From: Burkholderia sp. BCC1644
Lineage (GTDB): Bacteria; Pseudomonadota; Gammaproteobacteria; Burkholderiales; Burkholderiaceae
Assembly (NCBI RefSeq): GCF_902833225.1
Contig: NZ_CADFEI010000021.1
Coordinates: forward strand, 62,001-126,000
Direction of reading: 5' to 3'
DNA length: 64,000 bases
The notes under the pieces are model-generated. The model was not told the DNA's origin. It saw only the letters and a list, made by a program, of their open reading frames with translations, and made no database searches. Below, one piece after another: positions 16,337-24,378 of the stretch (positions within the stretch are counted from its first letter, which is position 1; each line of letters opens with the position of its first letter). A program made the translations under genes and the position numbers.

Positions 16337-17005
16337 TTACGGACGGCTGCCGGTCGGGAACGGCCATGCAGCTGCCGGGTTGAGCGCGGTCTTCGCGCCC
16401 GATGCCGGCGCAACCGATGCGGTCGACGCGGTCGTTGCCGGCGCAGCCTTCTTCACGACGGCCTTCTTCGGAGCAGCAGCCTTCTTCGGGGCAGCAGCCT
16501 TCTTCGCCGGAGCAGCAGCCGCCTTCGCAGGGGCAGCCTTCTTGGCAGGCGCAGCCTTCTTAGCGGCAGCCTTCTTCGCAGGCGCGGCCTTCTTCGCAGC
16601 AGCCTTCTTGGCAGGCGCAGCCTTCTTCGCAGCGGCCTTCTTCGCCGGTGCTGCCTTCTTCGCAGCAACCTTCTTCACTGCGACTTTCTTGGCTGCAACC
16701 TTCTTCGCAGCGGCCTTCTTCGCCGGTGCTGCCTTCTTTGCAGCAACCTTCTTCACTGCGACTTTCTTCGCTGCGACCTTCTTGGCTGCAACCTTCTTCG
16801 TTGCGACCTTCTTGACTGCAACCTTCTTCGCAGCGGCCTTCTTCGCCGGTGCTGCCTTCTTCGCAGCAACCTTCTTCACTGCGACTTTCTTCGCTGCGAC
16901 CTTCTTCACTGCAGCGGCCTTCTTCGCCGGAGCAGCAGCCTTCTTCGCAACGGTCTTCTTGGCAGCAACCTTCTTAGCAGCCGGTTTCTTCTTGGCAGTA
17001 GCCAT
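16337..17005 (-). CDS. Histone H1-like DNA-binding protein with Lys/Ala repeats
   Basis: A 222-residue basic protein built almost wholly from K-K-A-A-P-A-K-K, K-K-V-A-A-K-K and K-K-V-A-V-K-K units, ending in a non-repetitive tail N-P-A-A-A-W-P-F-P-T-G-S-R-P. Family knowledge: such proteins resemble the C-terminal tail of eukaryotic H1 and bind DNA without sequence specificity, compacting the nucleoid; in Bordetella a related protein is BpH1. An AAGGAGA lies directly before the ATG. It is monocistronic between a 438-bp gap upstream and a terminator downstream. The opposite strand is open throughout but encodes a meaningless Phe/Ala repeat. Confidence 0.9.
   Translation of the reverse strand: MATAKKKPAAKKVAAKKTVAKKAAAPAKKAAAVKKVAAKKVAVKKVAAKKAAPAKKAAAKKVAVKKVATKKVAAKKVAAKKVAVKKVAAKKAAPAKKAAAKKVAAKKVAVKKVAAKKAAPAKKAAAKKAAPAKKAAAKKAAPAKKAAAKKAAPAKKAAPAKAAAAPAKKAAAPKKAAAPKKAVVKKAAPATTASTASVAPASGAKTALNPAAAWPFPTGSRP
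16623..16891. repeat. Three near-identical 68-bp repeats inside the histone gene
   Basis: Copies at 16623-16690, 16701-16768 and 16824-16891 match over 68 bp; the second differs at one position. They encode the K-K-V-A-V-K-K-V-A-A-K-K-A-A-P-A-K-K block. The spacings of 78 and 123 bp are multiples of three, so gain or loss of a unit keeps the frame. Confidence 0.85.
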
Positions 17006-17443
17006 GTTGTTCTCCTTCAGGTTCAGATGAGAGTCAGTTCAAACTACACCCTTCGTCAAAACCCGCTTCCCGCGGACGCTGTTCAGGACGTGCGCTTCGA
17101 AGCGGGCTATTCATCGGCGTACGCGGATACCACGCGCTTACGCTAATGAATACGGTATGGCGCGCGTGACCACTCGGCCTCGCGCGCCAAATCAAGTCGG
17201 TAGCCGGCGCACCTCGCGCCGCTACCCCTAATCGCTTGATCAAGCGGACCGCCACACGGCCGTCCGCTTTATCCGGAGGGAAGTTTGCCCATCCCACTGA
17301 AGGGTTCGCAAAGTGCCGGTCGTATCGTTGGGCCGTTAAGGCACCGGGCATGCTTTGCATCAGGCGTTCTTGCTCCTAAACCTAGGGCCGGGGCCGAGAG
17401 GCCACCGGCTGCTCACATCATGTGACGGGTTCGCTGCTGCGGG
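17006..17443. other. 438-bp intergenic region between nrdB and the histone gene
   Basis: No supportable gene. It should contain the histone promoter and the nrdB 3' end. A 13-nt dyad TCACATCATGTGA lies at 17413-17425, 19 bp after the nrdB stop; no T-run follows it. A 108-codon minus-strand frame (17034-17360) has no start signal or family features. Confidence 0.5.
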
Positions 17444-18655
17444 TTATTCCCAGGACAGCGCGCCCCCCGTCTGATACTCGATCACACGCGTCTCGAAGAA
17501 GTTGCGTTCCTTCTTCAGGTCGATCATCTCGCTCATCCACGGGAACGGGTTTTCCTCGTTCGGGTACAGCGGATCGAGGCCGATCTGCTGGCAACGGCGG
17601 TTGCTGATGAAGCGCAGGTAGCTCTTGAACATCGACGCGTTCAAACCCAGCACGCCGCGCGGCATCGTGTCTTCGGCGTAGCGGTATTCGAGTTCGACAG
17701 CCTGCTTGAACAGCTCGCGGATCTCGGCGCGGAACTCCGCGGTCCAGAGGTGCGGATTCTCGAGCTTGATCTGGTTGATCAGGTCGATGCCGAAGTTGCA
17801 GTGCATCGACTCGTCGCGCAGGATGTACTGATATTGCTCTGCAGCACCCGTCATCTTGTTCTGGCGGCCGAGTGCGAGGATCTGCGTGAACCCGACATAG
17901 AAGAACAGGCCTTCCATGATGCAGGCGAACACGATCAGCGACTTCAGCAGCTTCTGATCCGCTTCGAGCGTGCCGGTCTTGAAAGCCGGATCCGTCAGCG
18001 TATGGATGAACGGAATCAGGAATTCGTCCTTCGCGCGGATCGACGTGACCTCGTGGTACGCGTTGAAGATCTCGCCTTCATCGAGACCGAGCGATTCGAC
18101 AATGTATTGGTACGCGTGCGTGTGGATCGCTTCCTCGAACGCCTGGCGCAGCAGGAACTGCCGGCACTCGGGCGCCGTGATGTGGCGGTACGTGCCGAGC
18201 ACGATGTTGTTCGCCGCGAGCGAATCGGCCGTCACGAAGAAGCCGAGGTTGCGCTTCACGATGCGGCGCTCGTCCTCGGTCAGACCGTTCGGGTCCTTCC
18301 ACAGTGCGATGTCGCGGGACATGTTGATTTCCTGCGGCATCCAGTGGTTCGCGCAACCGGCCAGATACTTTTCCCACGCCCACTTGTACTTGAACGGCAC
18401 CAGCTGATTCACGTCAGTCTGGCCGTTGATGATGCGCTTGTCGGCGACATTGACCCGCGCTTCCGAACCGCCGGCGGGAACAGCCGATGCTTGCGGCGGC
18501 ACCGCAAGATCGCCTTCGAAAATGTCACGGACCTGATGGGCGGCAGGCGTTGCAGCCTGCATTCCGACAGCCATCCCGGCGGAGGTGCGCATCGCGTTTT
18601 GCTGCGCTCCGCTCGCGGGGGTTACGGCAGTCTTCTCGTCATCCCAGTTGAGCAT
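17444..18655 (-). CDS. nrdB: Class Ia ribonucleotide reductase, small (radical) subunit
   Basis: Houses the diiron-tyrosyl radical needed to reduce ribonucleoside diphosphates. Seen in 403 residues: an N-terminal extension of about 65 residues not found in E. coli; metal ligands in E-E-A-I-H-T-H-A-Y (Glu175, His178); the likely radical Tyr182, four residues after His as in E. coli Tyr122; and a second helix pair with E-G-L-F-F-Y and H-C-N-F-G-I. The C-terminus E-Y-Q-T-G-G-A-L-S-W-E serves for docking to NrdA. The gene lies 363 bp downstream of nrdA, an unusually long gap for an operon pair. Confidence 0.96.
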   Translation of the reverse strand: MLNWDDEKTAVTPASGAQQNAMRTSAGMAVGMQAATPAAHQVRDIFEGDLAVPPQASAVPAGGSEARVNVADKRIINGQTDVNQLVPFKYKWAWEKYLAGCANHWMPQEINMSRDIALWKDPNGLTEDERRIVKRNLGFFVTADSLAANNIVLGTYRHITAPECRQFLLRQAFEEAIHTHAYQYIVESLGLDEGEIFNAYHEVTSIRAKDEFLIPFIHTLTDPAFKTGTLEADQKLLKSLIVFACIMEGLFFYVGFTQILALGRQNKMTGAAEQYQYILRDESMHCNFGIDLINQIKLENPHLWTAEFRAEIRELFKQAVELEYRYAEDTMPRGVLGLNASMFKSYLRFISNRRCQQIGLDPLYPNEENPFPWMSEMIDLKKERNFFETRVIEYQTGGALSWE

Positions 18656-19018
18656 AAATTCTCACCATCAATTTAGAACGGTTTGTACCATCTTTTCCTG
18701 AGCGATAAAAGGGTTCGCTCACGAAAAATCCTTTTTTCGATTCGCCTTGCGACCTCGATACAACACTTTGAGCAACGCTTCGTCGTTCATGCAGCGCGCG
18801 ACGTGAGTCGCGCGTGTATCGCGAGGTGCGCTCGACGCATCGAACGCTGATCGAAACGCGACGTCGTCGGGGATGTTTCGATCGCTTGTCACTGCCTGCA
18901 ACGCAGGTGCCGCGTTACAGATTCCTTATCATTTTTTTAGTTGAGAGCGGCGCACACTTCAACCTCGATCGGTCGCCGTGTGCGCCGCCCGAACCTTCTT
19001 CAGGTCAGGCGCGTTGCG
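18656..19018. other. 363-bp nrdA-nrdB intergenic region
   Basis: Apart from the stem-loop at 18947-18988 it holds a 60-codon minus-strand frame starting with TTG (18901-18719). The frame is charged, has no recognised domain and no clear ribosome-binding site, so I do not call it a gene. An AT-rich stretch at 18920-18945 could carry an internal nrdB promoter, but I see no clean hexamer pair. Confidence 0.5.
18947..18988 (-). other. 11-bp stem-loop just after nrdA
   Basis: GCGGCGCACAC (18947-18957) is perfectly complementary to GTGTGCGCCGC (18978-18988), with a 20-nt loop, beginning 30 bp after the nrdA stop codon. On the minus strand the stem is followed by CTCAACTAAAAAAATG, so it lacks the T-run of an intrinsic terminator. 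It could protect the nrdA message or limit read-through to nrdB. Confidence 0.6.
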
Positions 19019-22015
19019 TTACTGGCACGCTTCGCACTCGTCGAAGCCGGGATCACCCGGACGCATCGTGCACACCGGACCGTCGGCCTCGACCGGCGCG
19101 AGTGCCGGTGCCGCGTCGACTGCGCCCGACGACGATGCTGCGCCGCCTGCCGCGCCGAAGCCGCCAGCTGCGCCTTGCGCGCCGCCGCTGCTCGAACCGC
19201 CGCTCGTCGGCACCGCGTTCAGCGCGCCGTGAGCGACCGTCGACTTCTCGACGTGCGTCGCCGCCATCGTGCGGAGGTAGTAGGTCGTCTTCAGGCCGCG
19301 CAGCCATGCGAGCTTGTAGACCTCGTCGAGCTTCTTGCCCGACGCGCCGCCCATATAGATGTTCAGCGACTGCGCCTGGTCGATCCACTTCTGGCGACGC
19401 GATGCCGCTTCGACCAGCCACGTCGGGTCGACTTCGAACGCGGTCGCGTAGATCGCGCGCAGGTCGGCCGGGATGCGGTCGATGCGCGACAGCATGCCGT
19501 CGAAGTACTTCAGGTCGGCGACCATCACTTCGTCCCACAGGCCGCGTTCCTTCAGGTCGCGCACCAGGTACTCGTTCACCACCGTGAATTCGCCCGACAG
19601 GTTCGACTTCACGTACAGGTTCTGGAAGGTCGGTTCGATACAGGCCGACACGCCGATGATGTTCGAGATCGTCGCCGTCGGCGCGATCGCGACGCAGTTC
19701 GAGTTGCGCATGCCGTGCGTGGCGATCCGCGAACGCAGCGTCGTCCAGTCGAGCGACTCCGACGAGTCGACCTCGACGTAGCCGCCGCGCGCTTCGGCCA
19801 GCAGCTTCAGCGTGTCCTGCGGGAGGATGCCGCGATCCCACAGCGAGCCGCGGTAGCTCGAGTAGCGGCCGCGCTCCTCGGCCAGCTCGGTCGACGCGTG
19901 GTACGCGTAGTAGCACACCGCTTCCATCGAACGATCGGCGAACTCGACCGCTTCGGTCGACGCGTACGGCGTGCGCAGCAGGTGCAGGCAGTCCTGGAAG
20001 CCCATGATGCCCATGCCGACCGGACGGTGCTTCAGGTTCGAGTTACGCGCCTTCGGCACCGCGTAGTAGTTGATGTCGATCACGTTGTCGAGCATGCGCA
20101 TCGCGACGCTGATCGTGCGCTTCAGCTTGTCGTGGTCGAGCGCGTAGCTGCCGTCGGCCTGCTTCACCAGGTGGGCGACGAGGTTCACCGAGCCGAGGTT
20201 GCACACCGCGATTTCGGTGTCGCTCGTGTTCAGCGTGATTTCCGTGCACAGGTTCGACGAGTGGACGACGCCGACGTGCTGCTGCGGCGAGCGCACGTTG
20301 CACGGATCCTTGAACGTGATCCACGGGTGGCCCGTCTCGAACAGCATGCCCAGCATCTTGCGCCAGAGCTGCGCCGCCGGGATCTTCTTGAACAGCTTGA
20401 TCTCGCCGCGCGCGACCTTCTCTTCGTAAGCCGTGTAAGCCTTCTCGAAATCGGCGCCGAACTTGTCGTGCAGGTCCGGGCAGGTCGACGGCGAGAACAG
20501 CGTCCAGTCGGCGCCTTCCATCACGCGCTTCATGAACAGGTCGGGAATCCAGTTCGCCGTGTTCATGTCGTGCGTGCGGCGGCGGTCGTCACCGGTGTTC
20601 TTGCGCAGCTCGAGGAACTCCTCGATGTCGAGGTGCCACGATTCGAGGTACGCGCAGACCGCGCCCTTGCGCTTGCCGCCCTGGTTCACCGCGACGGCCG
20701 TATCGTTCACGACCTTCAGGAACGGGACCACGCCTTGCGACTTGCCGTTCGTGCCCTTGATATGCGAGCCGAGTGCACGCACGCGCGTCCAGTCGTTGCC
20801 GAGACCGCCGGCGAACTTCGACAGCAGCGCGTTTTCCTTCAGCGCTTCATAGATGCCGTCGAGATCGTCCGCGACCGTCGTCAGGTAGCACGACGACAGC
20901 TGCGAGCGGTGCGTGCCCGAGTTGAACAGCGTCGGCGTCGAGCTCATGAAGTCGAAGCTGGACAGCACGTTGTAGAACTCGATCGCGCGCGTTTCGCGGT
21001 CGATCTCGTTCAGCGACAGGCCCATCGCGACGCGCATGAAGAATGCCTGCGGCATTTCGATGCGGCTGCCTTCGACGTGCAGGAAGTAGCGGTCGTACAG
21101 CGTCTGCAGGCCGAGGTAGCCGAACTGCAGGTCGCGGTTCGCGTCGAGCGCTTCACCGAGGCGCTTCAGGTCGAACTGCAGCAGCTTGTCGTCGAGCAGG
21201 CCGGCGTCGACGCCGCGCTTCAGGAACTGCGGGAAGTATTCCGCGTAGCGGGCCGACATCTCGGCCTGCACGACTTCCTCGCCGAGGATCTCGCGACGGA
21301 TCGTGTGCAGCAGGATGCGGGCCGTGACCTGGCTGTATGCCGGATCCTTTTCGATCATCGTGCGCGCTGCGAGGATCGCCGAGTCGTAGACCTGGCTCAT
21401 CGGCACGCCGTCGTACAGGTTCTTCACCGTTTCGGCGACGATCGGGTCAGGGTTAACCGCAGCGCCGAGGCCTTCGCACGACGACACGATCAGCGCGCGC
21501 AGCGCGTTCAGGTCGAGCGGACGCGTGACGCCGTTGTCGACGACGTTGATGCCGGTGCTCGACTCGCCGCCCGCTGCCGCTGCTTCCTCGCCCGCATGCT
21601 GGCGCTCGAGGTGACGCTTCTCGCGATACAGCACGTACGCACGCGCGACGTTGTGCTCGCCGCCGCGCATCAGCGCGAGTTCGACCTGGTCCTGGATGTC
21701 TTCGATATGGAACGTACCGCCGTTCGGGCGGCTGCGCACGAGTGCGCGCACGACGTTCTGCGTCAGCTGTTCGACCTGCTCGCGCACGCGCGCCGATGCC
21801 GCGCCCTGCCCGCCGTTGACGGCCAGGAAAGCCTTGGTCACCGCGATCGCGATCTTCGAAGGTTCGAACGACACCACACTGCCGTTGCGGCGGATCACCT
21901 TGTAGTCGGCGAACGTGGCCTGCGGCGCGAGCGCCTTCGCGCCCTGTTCGGTCCCGCCGAGCGGACGGCTCGAGGCGCTCTCGTACTGGGACGTCGCGTT
22001 GTCGGTGGTTTGCAT
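19019..22015 (-). CDS. nrdA: Class Ia ribonucleotide reductase, large (catalytic) subunit
   Basis: Reduces NDPs to dNDPs with the NrdB radical. It has 998 residues, longer than the 761 of E. coli. Seen: an N-terminal extension, then an ATP-cone (about 35-135) that should give dATP inhibition; the catalytic barrel with N-S-G-T-H-R-S-Q-L-S-S-C-Y-L (first redox Cys), N-L-C-T-E-I (active-site Cys and Glu) and radical-path Tyr residues; and a Gly/Ser/Ala-rich linker of about 50 residues before the mobile tail ending E-C-E-A-C-Q, the thioredoxin-accessible Cys pair. The ATG at 22015 is chosen because the frame upstream is not family-like. Its promoter lies about 320 bp upstream. Confidence 0.96.
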   Translation of the reverse strand: MQTTDNATSQYESASSRPLGGTEQGAKALAPQATFADYKVIRRNGSVVSFEPSKIAIAVTKAFLAVNGGQGAASARVREQVEQLTQNVVRALVRSRPNGGTFHIEDIQDQVELALMRGGEHNVARAYVLYREKRHLERQHAGEEAAAAGGESSTGINVVDNGVTRPLDLNALRALIVSSCEGLGAAVNPDPIVAETVKNLYDGVPMSQVYDSAILAARTMIEKDPAYSQVTARILLHTIRREILGEEVVQAEMSARYAEYFPQFLKRGVDAGLLDDKLLQFDLKRLGEALDANRDLQFGYLGLQTLYDRYFLHVEGSRIEMPQAFFMRVAMGLSLNEIDRETRAIEFYNVLSSFDFMSSTPTLFNSGTHRSQLSSCYLTTVADDLDGIYEALKENALLSKFAGGLGNDWTRVRALGSHIKGTNGKSQGVVPFLKVVNDTAVAVNQGGKRKGAVCAYLESWHLDIEEFLELRKNTGDDRRRTHDMNTANWIPDLFMKRVMEGADWTLFSPSTCPDLHDKFGADFEKAYTAYEEKVARGEIKLFKKIPAAQLWRKMLGMLFETGHPWITFKDPCNVRSPQQHVGVVHSSNLCTEITLNTSDTEIAVCNLGSVNLVAHLVKQADGSYALDHDKLKRTISVAMRMLDNVIDINYYAVPKARNSNLKHRPVGMGIMGFQDCLHLLRTPYASTEAVEFADRSMEAVCYYAYHASTELAEERGRYSSYRGSLWDRGILPQDTLKLLAEARGGYVEVDSSESLDWTTLRSRIATHGMRNSNCVAIAPTATISNIIGVSACIEPTFQNLYVKSNLSGEFTVVNEYLVRDLKERGLWDEVMVADLKYFDGMLSRIDRIPADLRAIYATAFEVDPTWLVEAASRRQKWIDQAQSLNIYMGGASGKKLDEVYKLAWLRGLKTTYYLRTMAATHVEKSTVAHGALNAVPTSGGSSSGGAQGAAGGFGAAGGAASSSGAVDAAPALAPVEADGPVCTMRPGDPGFDECEACQ

Positions 22016-22302
22016 GTGCAAAGCTCCTGGTGTTGGATGGTGCGGAGAGAACCGCGGATTAAAACGAACGCCGCGCAACGCGGTGCGCGAGCGGTAAGAG
22101 GCGAGCGATGCGCCGGGGAAGCCGGTTCGGTCGATGCGCGACAACCGATCCGGTCGTGTGCTTCGTCATGTATCCCCTGCCCCGTCGATGTTCGCTGCGC
22201 TGATCGCGACGCCCGGACCACCCGGCCTGACGCGCCGCCCTGAGAACCCTGTCCGCCGGCGTTGCCCGCCGGCCGGTGCCGCTCGGGTTTCCCCTGCGAC
22301 AC
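22016..22302 (-). other. Long 5' leader of nrdA
   Basis: If transcription starts near 22333, the nrdA message has an untranslated leader of about 318 nt. It is GC-rich with self-complementary CCGGC/GCCGG blocks around 22251-22280. Short frames cross it but none shows a protein family, so I call no gene. The 22368-22477 remainder up to ampD contains GGAAAAAATTTTTTCG (22440 region) and a GC hairpin near 22401-22420, a possible ampD transcript end. Confidence 0.45.
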
Positions 22303-22367
22303 ACACTATATCTAGTGCAGAACTACTCAACTGGCACCAAGTATAGTGGACATTCGGACGAGGTCAA
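22303..22367 (-). promoter_or_regulatory. nrdA promoter with paired NrdR boxes
   Basis: On the minus strand TTGACC (22367-22362), a 16-bp spacer and TATACT (22345-22340) form a good sigma70 promoter. NrdR-box 1 at 22303-22318 (ACACTATATCTAGTGC) matches the consensus acaCwAtATaTwGtgt at almost every position. Box 2 at 22334-22349 (GCACCAAGTATAGTGG) matches about 11 of 16 and contains the -10 element. The box centres are 31 bp apart, three helical turns, as is usual for NrdR pairs. Repression by NrdR-ATP/dATP is inferred. Confidence 0.85.
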
Positions 22368-22477
22368 AACGGATAATTTGCGCTGAAGGTATTGACATCA
22401 CCCCCGGCTCCCGGAGGGGCAGACGTGACAAGGCATTGGTCGGAAAAAATTTTTTCGCCGGTTCAAAAACCCCGCGA

Positions 22478-23068
22478 TCAGTGCTGACGGAAAGGAAAGT
22501 ATTCGGCGGAAAAACCGGCATCGCTCGCGAAGCGTTGCCAATCGAAGTGCGGGCCCGGGTCGGTCTTGCGGCCCGGCGCGACGTCCGAGTGCCCCGCGAA
22601 TGCGTCGACCGGATAGTGCTCGGCGAGCGCGCGGGAGAGCGCGGCCAGGACCGCGTATTGCGCATCGTCGAACGGCACGTCGTCCGCGCCTTCGAGCTCG
22701 ATGCCGATCGAGAAGTCGTTGCAGCGCACCCGGCCGAAGAACTCGGACGAGCCCGCATGCCACGCGCGCTCGTCGCACGACACGAACTGCACGAGTTCGC
22801 CGTCGCGGCGGATCAGGAAGTGCGCGGACACGCGCACGCCGCGCAGGTGGCGCTGGTAATAGGGGTGCGCATCGCAGTCGAGGCGGTTCAGGAACAGCGC
22901 CTCGATCGCGTCGCCGCCGAACTCACCGGGCGGCAGGCTGATGTTGTGGACGATCACGAGCGTCGGCACCGCACCCGCGGGCCGCCCCTCGAAGTTCGGC
23001 GACGGCGCATGGCGCGCTTCGCGCACCCAGCCGTTCGCGTCGACCGACAACAACGGCGCGTCGCTCAT
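22478..23068 (-). CDS. ampD: 1,6-anhydro-N-acetylmuramyl-L-alanine amidase (cytosolic)
   Basis: Cleaves the peptide from anhydro-muropeptides during cell-wall recycling; its loss induces AmpC beta-lactamase where AmpR is present. Seen in 196 residues: Zn ligands His41 in V-I-V-H-N-I-S and the C-terminal H-S-D-V-A-P-G-R-K-T-D-P-G-P pair, plus S-A-H-F-L-I-R-R-D-G. There is no signal peptide, which fits AmpD rather than AmiD. The start at 23068 overlaps the upstream gene's stop by 4 nt. It releases the tripeptide that Mpl (6.2 kb) reuses. Confidence 0.95.
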   Translation of the reverse strand: MSDAPLLSVDANGWVREARHAPSPNFEGRPAGAVPTLVIVHNISLPPGEFGGDAIEALFLNRLDCDAHPYYQRHLRGVRVSAHFLIRRDGELVQFVSCDERAWHAGSSEFFGRVRCNDFSIGIELEGADDVPFDDAQYAVLAALSRALAEHYPVDAFAGHSDVAPGRKTDPGPHFDWQRFASDAGFSAEYFPFRQH

Positions 23069-23382
23069 CGTGCGTCGTGACCGCTTGCACGCGCGGCGTG
23101 GCGCTGCGCGTGCTCGGCGCTGCAGAAGTATTCGCCACCCGCGGCGACCGCGTCGCCCTTCGGCGCATGCACGCCGCATTCGGCGCAGCGCACCATCGGC
23201 TCGGGCAGCGAGCGAGCGTCGCCGTTCGGGCGCGCAGCGCCGGCACCGCCGGCACCGGGCGCACCGTCGTGACCCGCGCCGCGGCCAGTGCGCGCCTGCG
23301 CTTGCTCCTGGGCCTGGCGCAGCTTGCGCGTGAGCCACGAACCCGCGAAGAAGAGAAGAATCAGGAGAAGAATCTGTCGCAT
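23065..23382 (-). CDS. Small PP0621-type membrane protein with zinc-ribbon-like end
   Basis: A 105-residue protein. Seen: an N-terminal membrane helix (about residues 3-16), a Gln/Ala/Gly-rich linker, and a C-terminal C-A-E-C-G-V-H with a later F-C-S-A-E-H, a likely treble-clef or zinc-ribbon site. Function unknown; family members are found next to ampD in beta-proteobacteria. ATG at 23382 is chosen because upstream sequence is not hydrophobic or family-like. It is translationally coupled to ampD by a 4-nt overlap. Confidence 0.8.
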   Translation of the reverse strand: MRQILLLILLFFAGSWLTRKLRQAQEQAQARTGRGAGHDGAPGAGGAGAARPNGDARSLPEPMVRCAECGVHAPKGDAVAAGGEYFCSAEHAQRHAARASGHDAR

Positions 23383-23395
23383 CGGAAACCTGCGT

Positions 23396-24289
23396 TCAAA
23401 CCACGGATCGGTGCAGCAGCACCTCGAAAACGAACCGGCTGCCGACATACGCGAGCAGCAGCGCGGCGAACGACACGAGCACCCAGCGCGCGGCGCCACG
23501 GCCGCGCCAGCCCGACGTCTTGCGCGCAACCAGCAGGCCGCCGAACATCAGCCACGACAGGATCGCGAACACGGTCTTGTGGTCGAGCCGCAGCGCACGC
23601 GCGTCGACCTGCTCGCTGAACAGGATGCCCGACGCGAGCGTCAGCGTGAGCAGCACGAAGCCGGCGCCGATCAGGCGGAACAGCAGCTTCTCGAGCGTGA
23701 GCAGCGGCGGCAGCGTTTCGAGCCAGCTCGCGATCCAGCCCGTCGAGCCGTCGCGCCCGCCGCTCCTCAGCGACTGCAGGCGCCGCTCGACCATCAGCAT
23801 CAGGATCGCGTGCAGCGCGGCGATCGCGAACAGGCCGTACGCGATGTTCGCGATCAGGAAGTGCAGCTTGAACAGCGGCGCTGCGGCATAAGGAAGCACC
23901 CGCACGCCGCCGAACACGAGCGGCAGCAGCGACGCGCCGCACGCGAGCGGCAAGACCAGCAGGCGCAGGCTGTCGAGCGGGAAGAAGAAGCTCTCGATCC
24001 AGTAGATGCCGGCGCCGAGCCAGAACATCGCGGACAGCGCGAACGCGAAGCCGAACACCATCGAGTCGTTCGGAAAGATCGTCATATGGAGCAGTACGCC
24101 GTGCGCGACGAGCGCGGCGAACAGCAGCGCGCGGCCGGCCCCGCTCATCCCGGACGCGGCGGACGCGGGAACCGGCACGGCCGGCACGCTCGCGACGAGC
24201 GGCGTCGCGCCCTGGCGGTGCGTGCGCCAGCCTGCGACGGCGAGGCCGCCGTACAGGAATGCGGTGAGGGCATACAGTACAATATCCAT
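23396..24289 (-). CDS. ypjD: CcsA/YpjD-like integral membrane protein (cytochrome c assembly family)
   Basis: 297 residues with about eight membrane helices and a conserved membrane-embedded H-F-L-I-A-N-I-A-Y-G-L-F motif and a later D-H-K-T-V-F-A-I-L-S-W. These place it in the CcsA/CcmC haem-handling fold family. In E. coli, ypjD also lies next to ffh; its exact role is unknown. It is divergent from ffh with 89 bp between the starts and ends 13 bp before the PP0621-type gene, with which it likely forms a transcript. Confidence 0.88.
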   Translation of the reverse strand: MDIVLYALTAFLYGGLAVAGWRTHRQGATPLVASVPAVPVPASAASGMSGAGRALLFAALVAHGVLLHMTIFPNDSMVFGFAFALSAMFWLGAGIYWIESFFFPLDSLRLLVLPLACGASLLPLVFGGVRVLPYAAAPLFKLHFLIANIAYGLFAIAALHAILMLMVERRLQSLRSGGRDGSTGWIASWLETLPPLLTLEKLLFRLIGAGFVLLTLTLASGILFSEQVDARALRLDHKTVFAILSWLMFGGLLVARKTSGWRGRGAARWVLVSFAALLLAYVGSRFVFEVLLHRSVV

Positions 24290-24378
24290 GTTCGAAGTTT
24301 ACACTAGGCCCCCTTCCCGCGACGGCTCCCTTTGTTCGGTTCCGCCGCGCCTTCGGGCCCCACTGTCCATCGCTCCCC

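Noticed and set aside
16500..16990. Possible CRISPR array
   Set aside because: Repeats are coding Lys/Ala units of irregular spacing with no unique spacers.
16305..17030. 241-codon Phe/Ala-repeat frame opposite the histone gene
   Set aside because: Pure complement of the Lys/Ala repeats; hydrophobic runs are an artefact.
17034..17360. 108-codon minus-strand frame in the nrdB-histone gap
   Set aside because: No ribosome-binding site, no family resemblance, shadow-like composition.
18941..22243. 1100-codon plus-strand frame opposite nrdA
   Set aside because: Arginine/alanine-rich shadow of a well-supported gene in GC-rich DNA; no domains.
22059..22304. 81-codon frame in the nrdA leader as a leader peptide
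   Set aside because: Arginine-rich, overlaps the NrdR box and shows no regulatory residue pattern.
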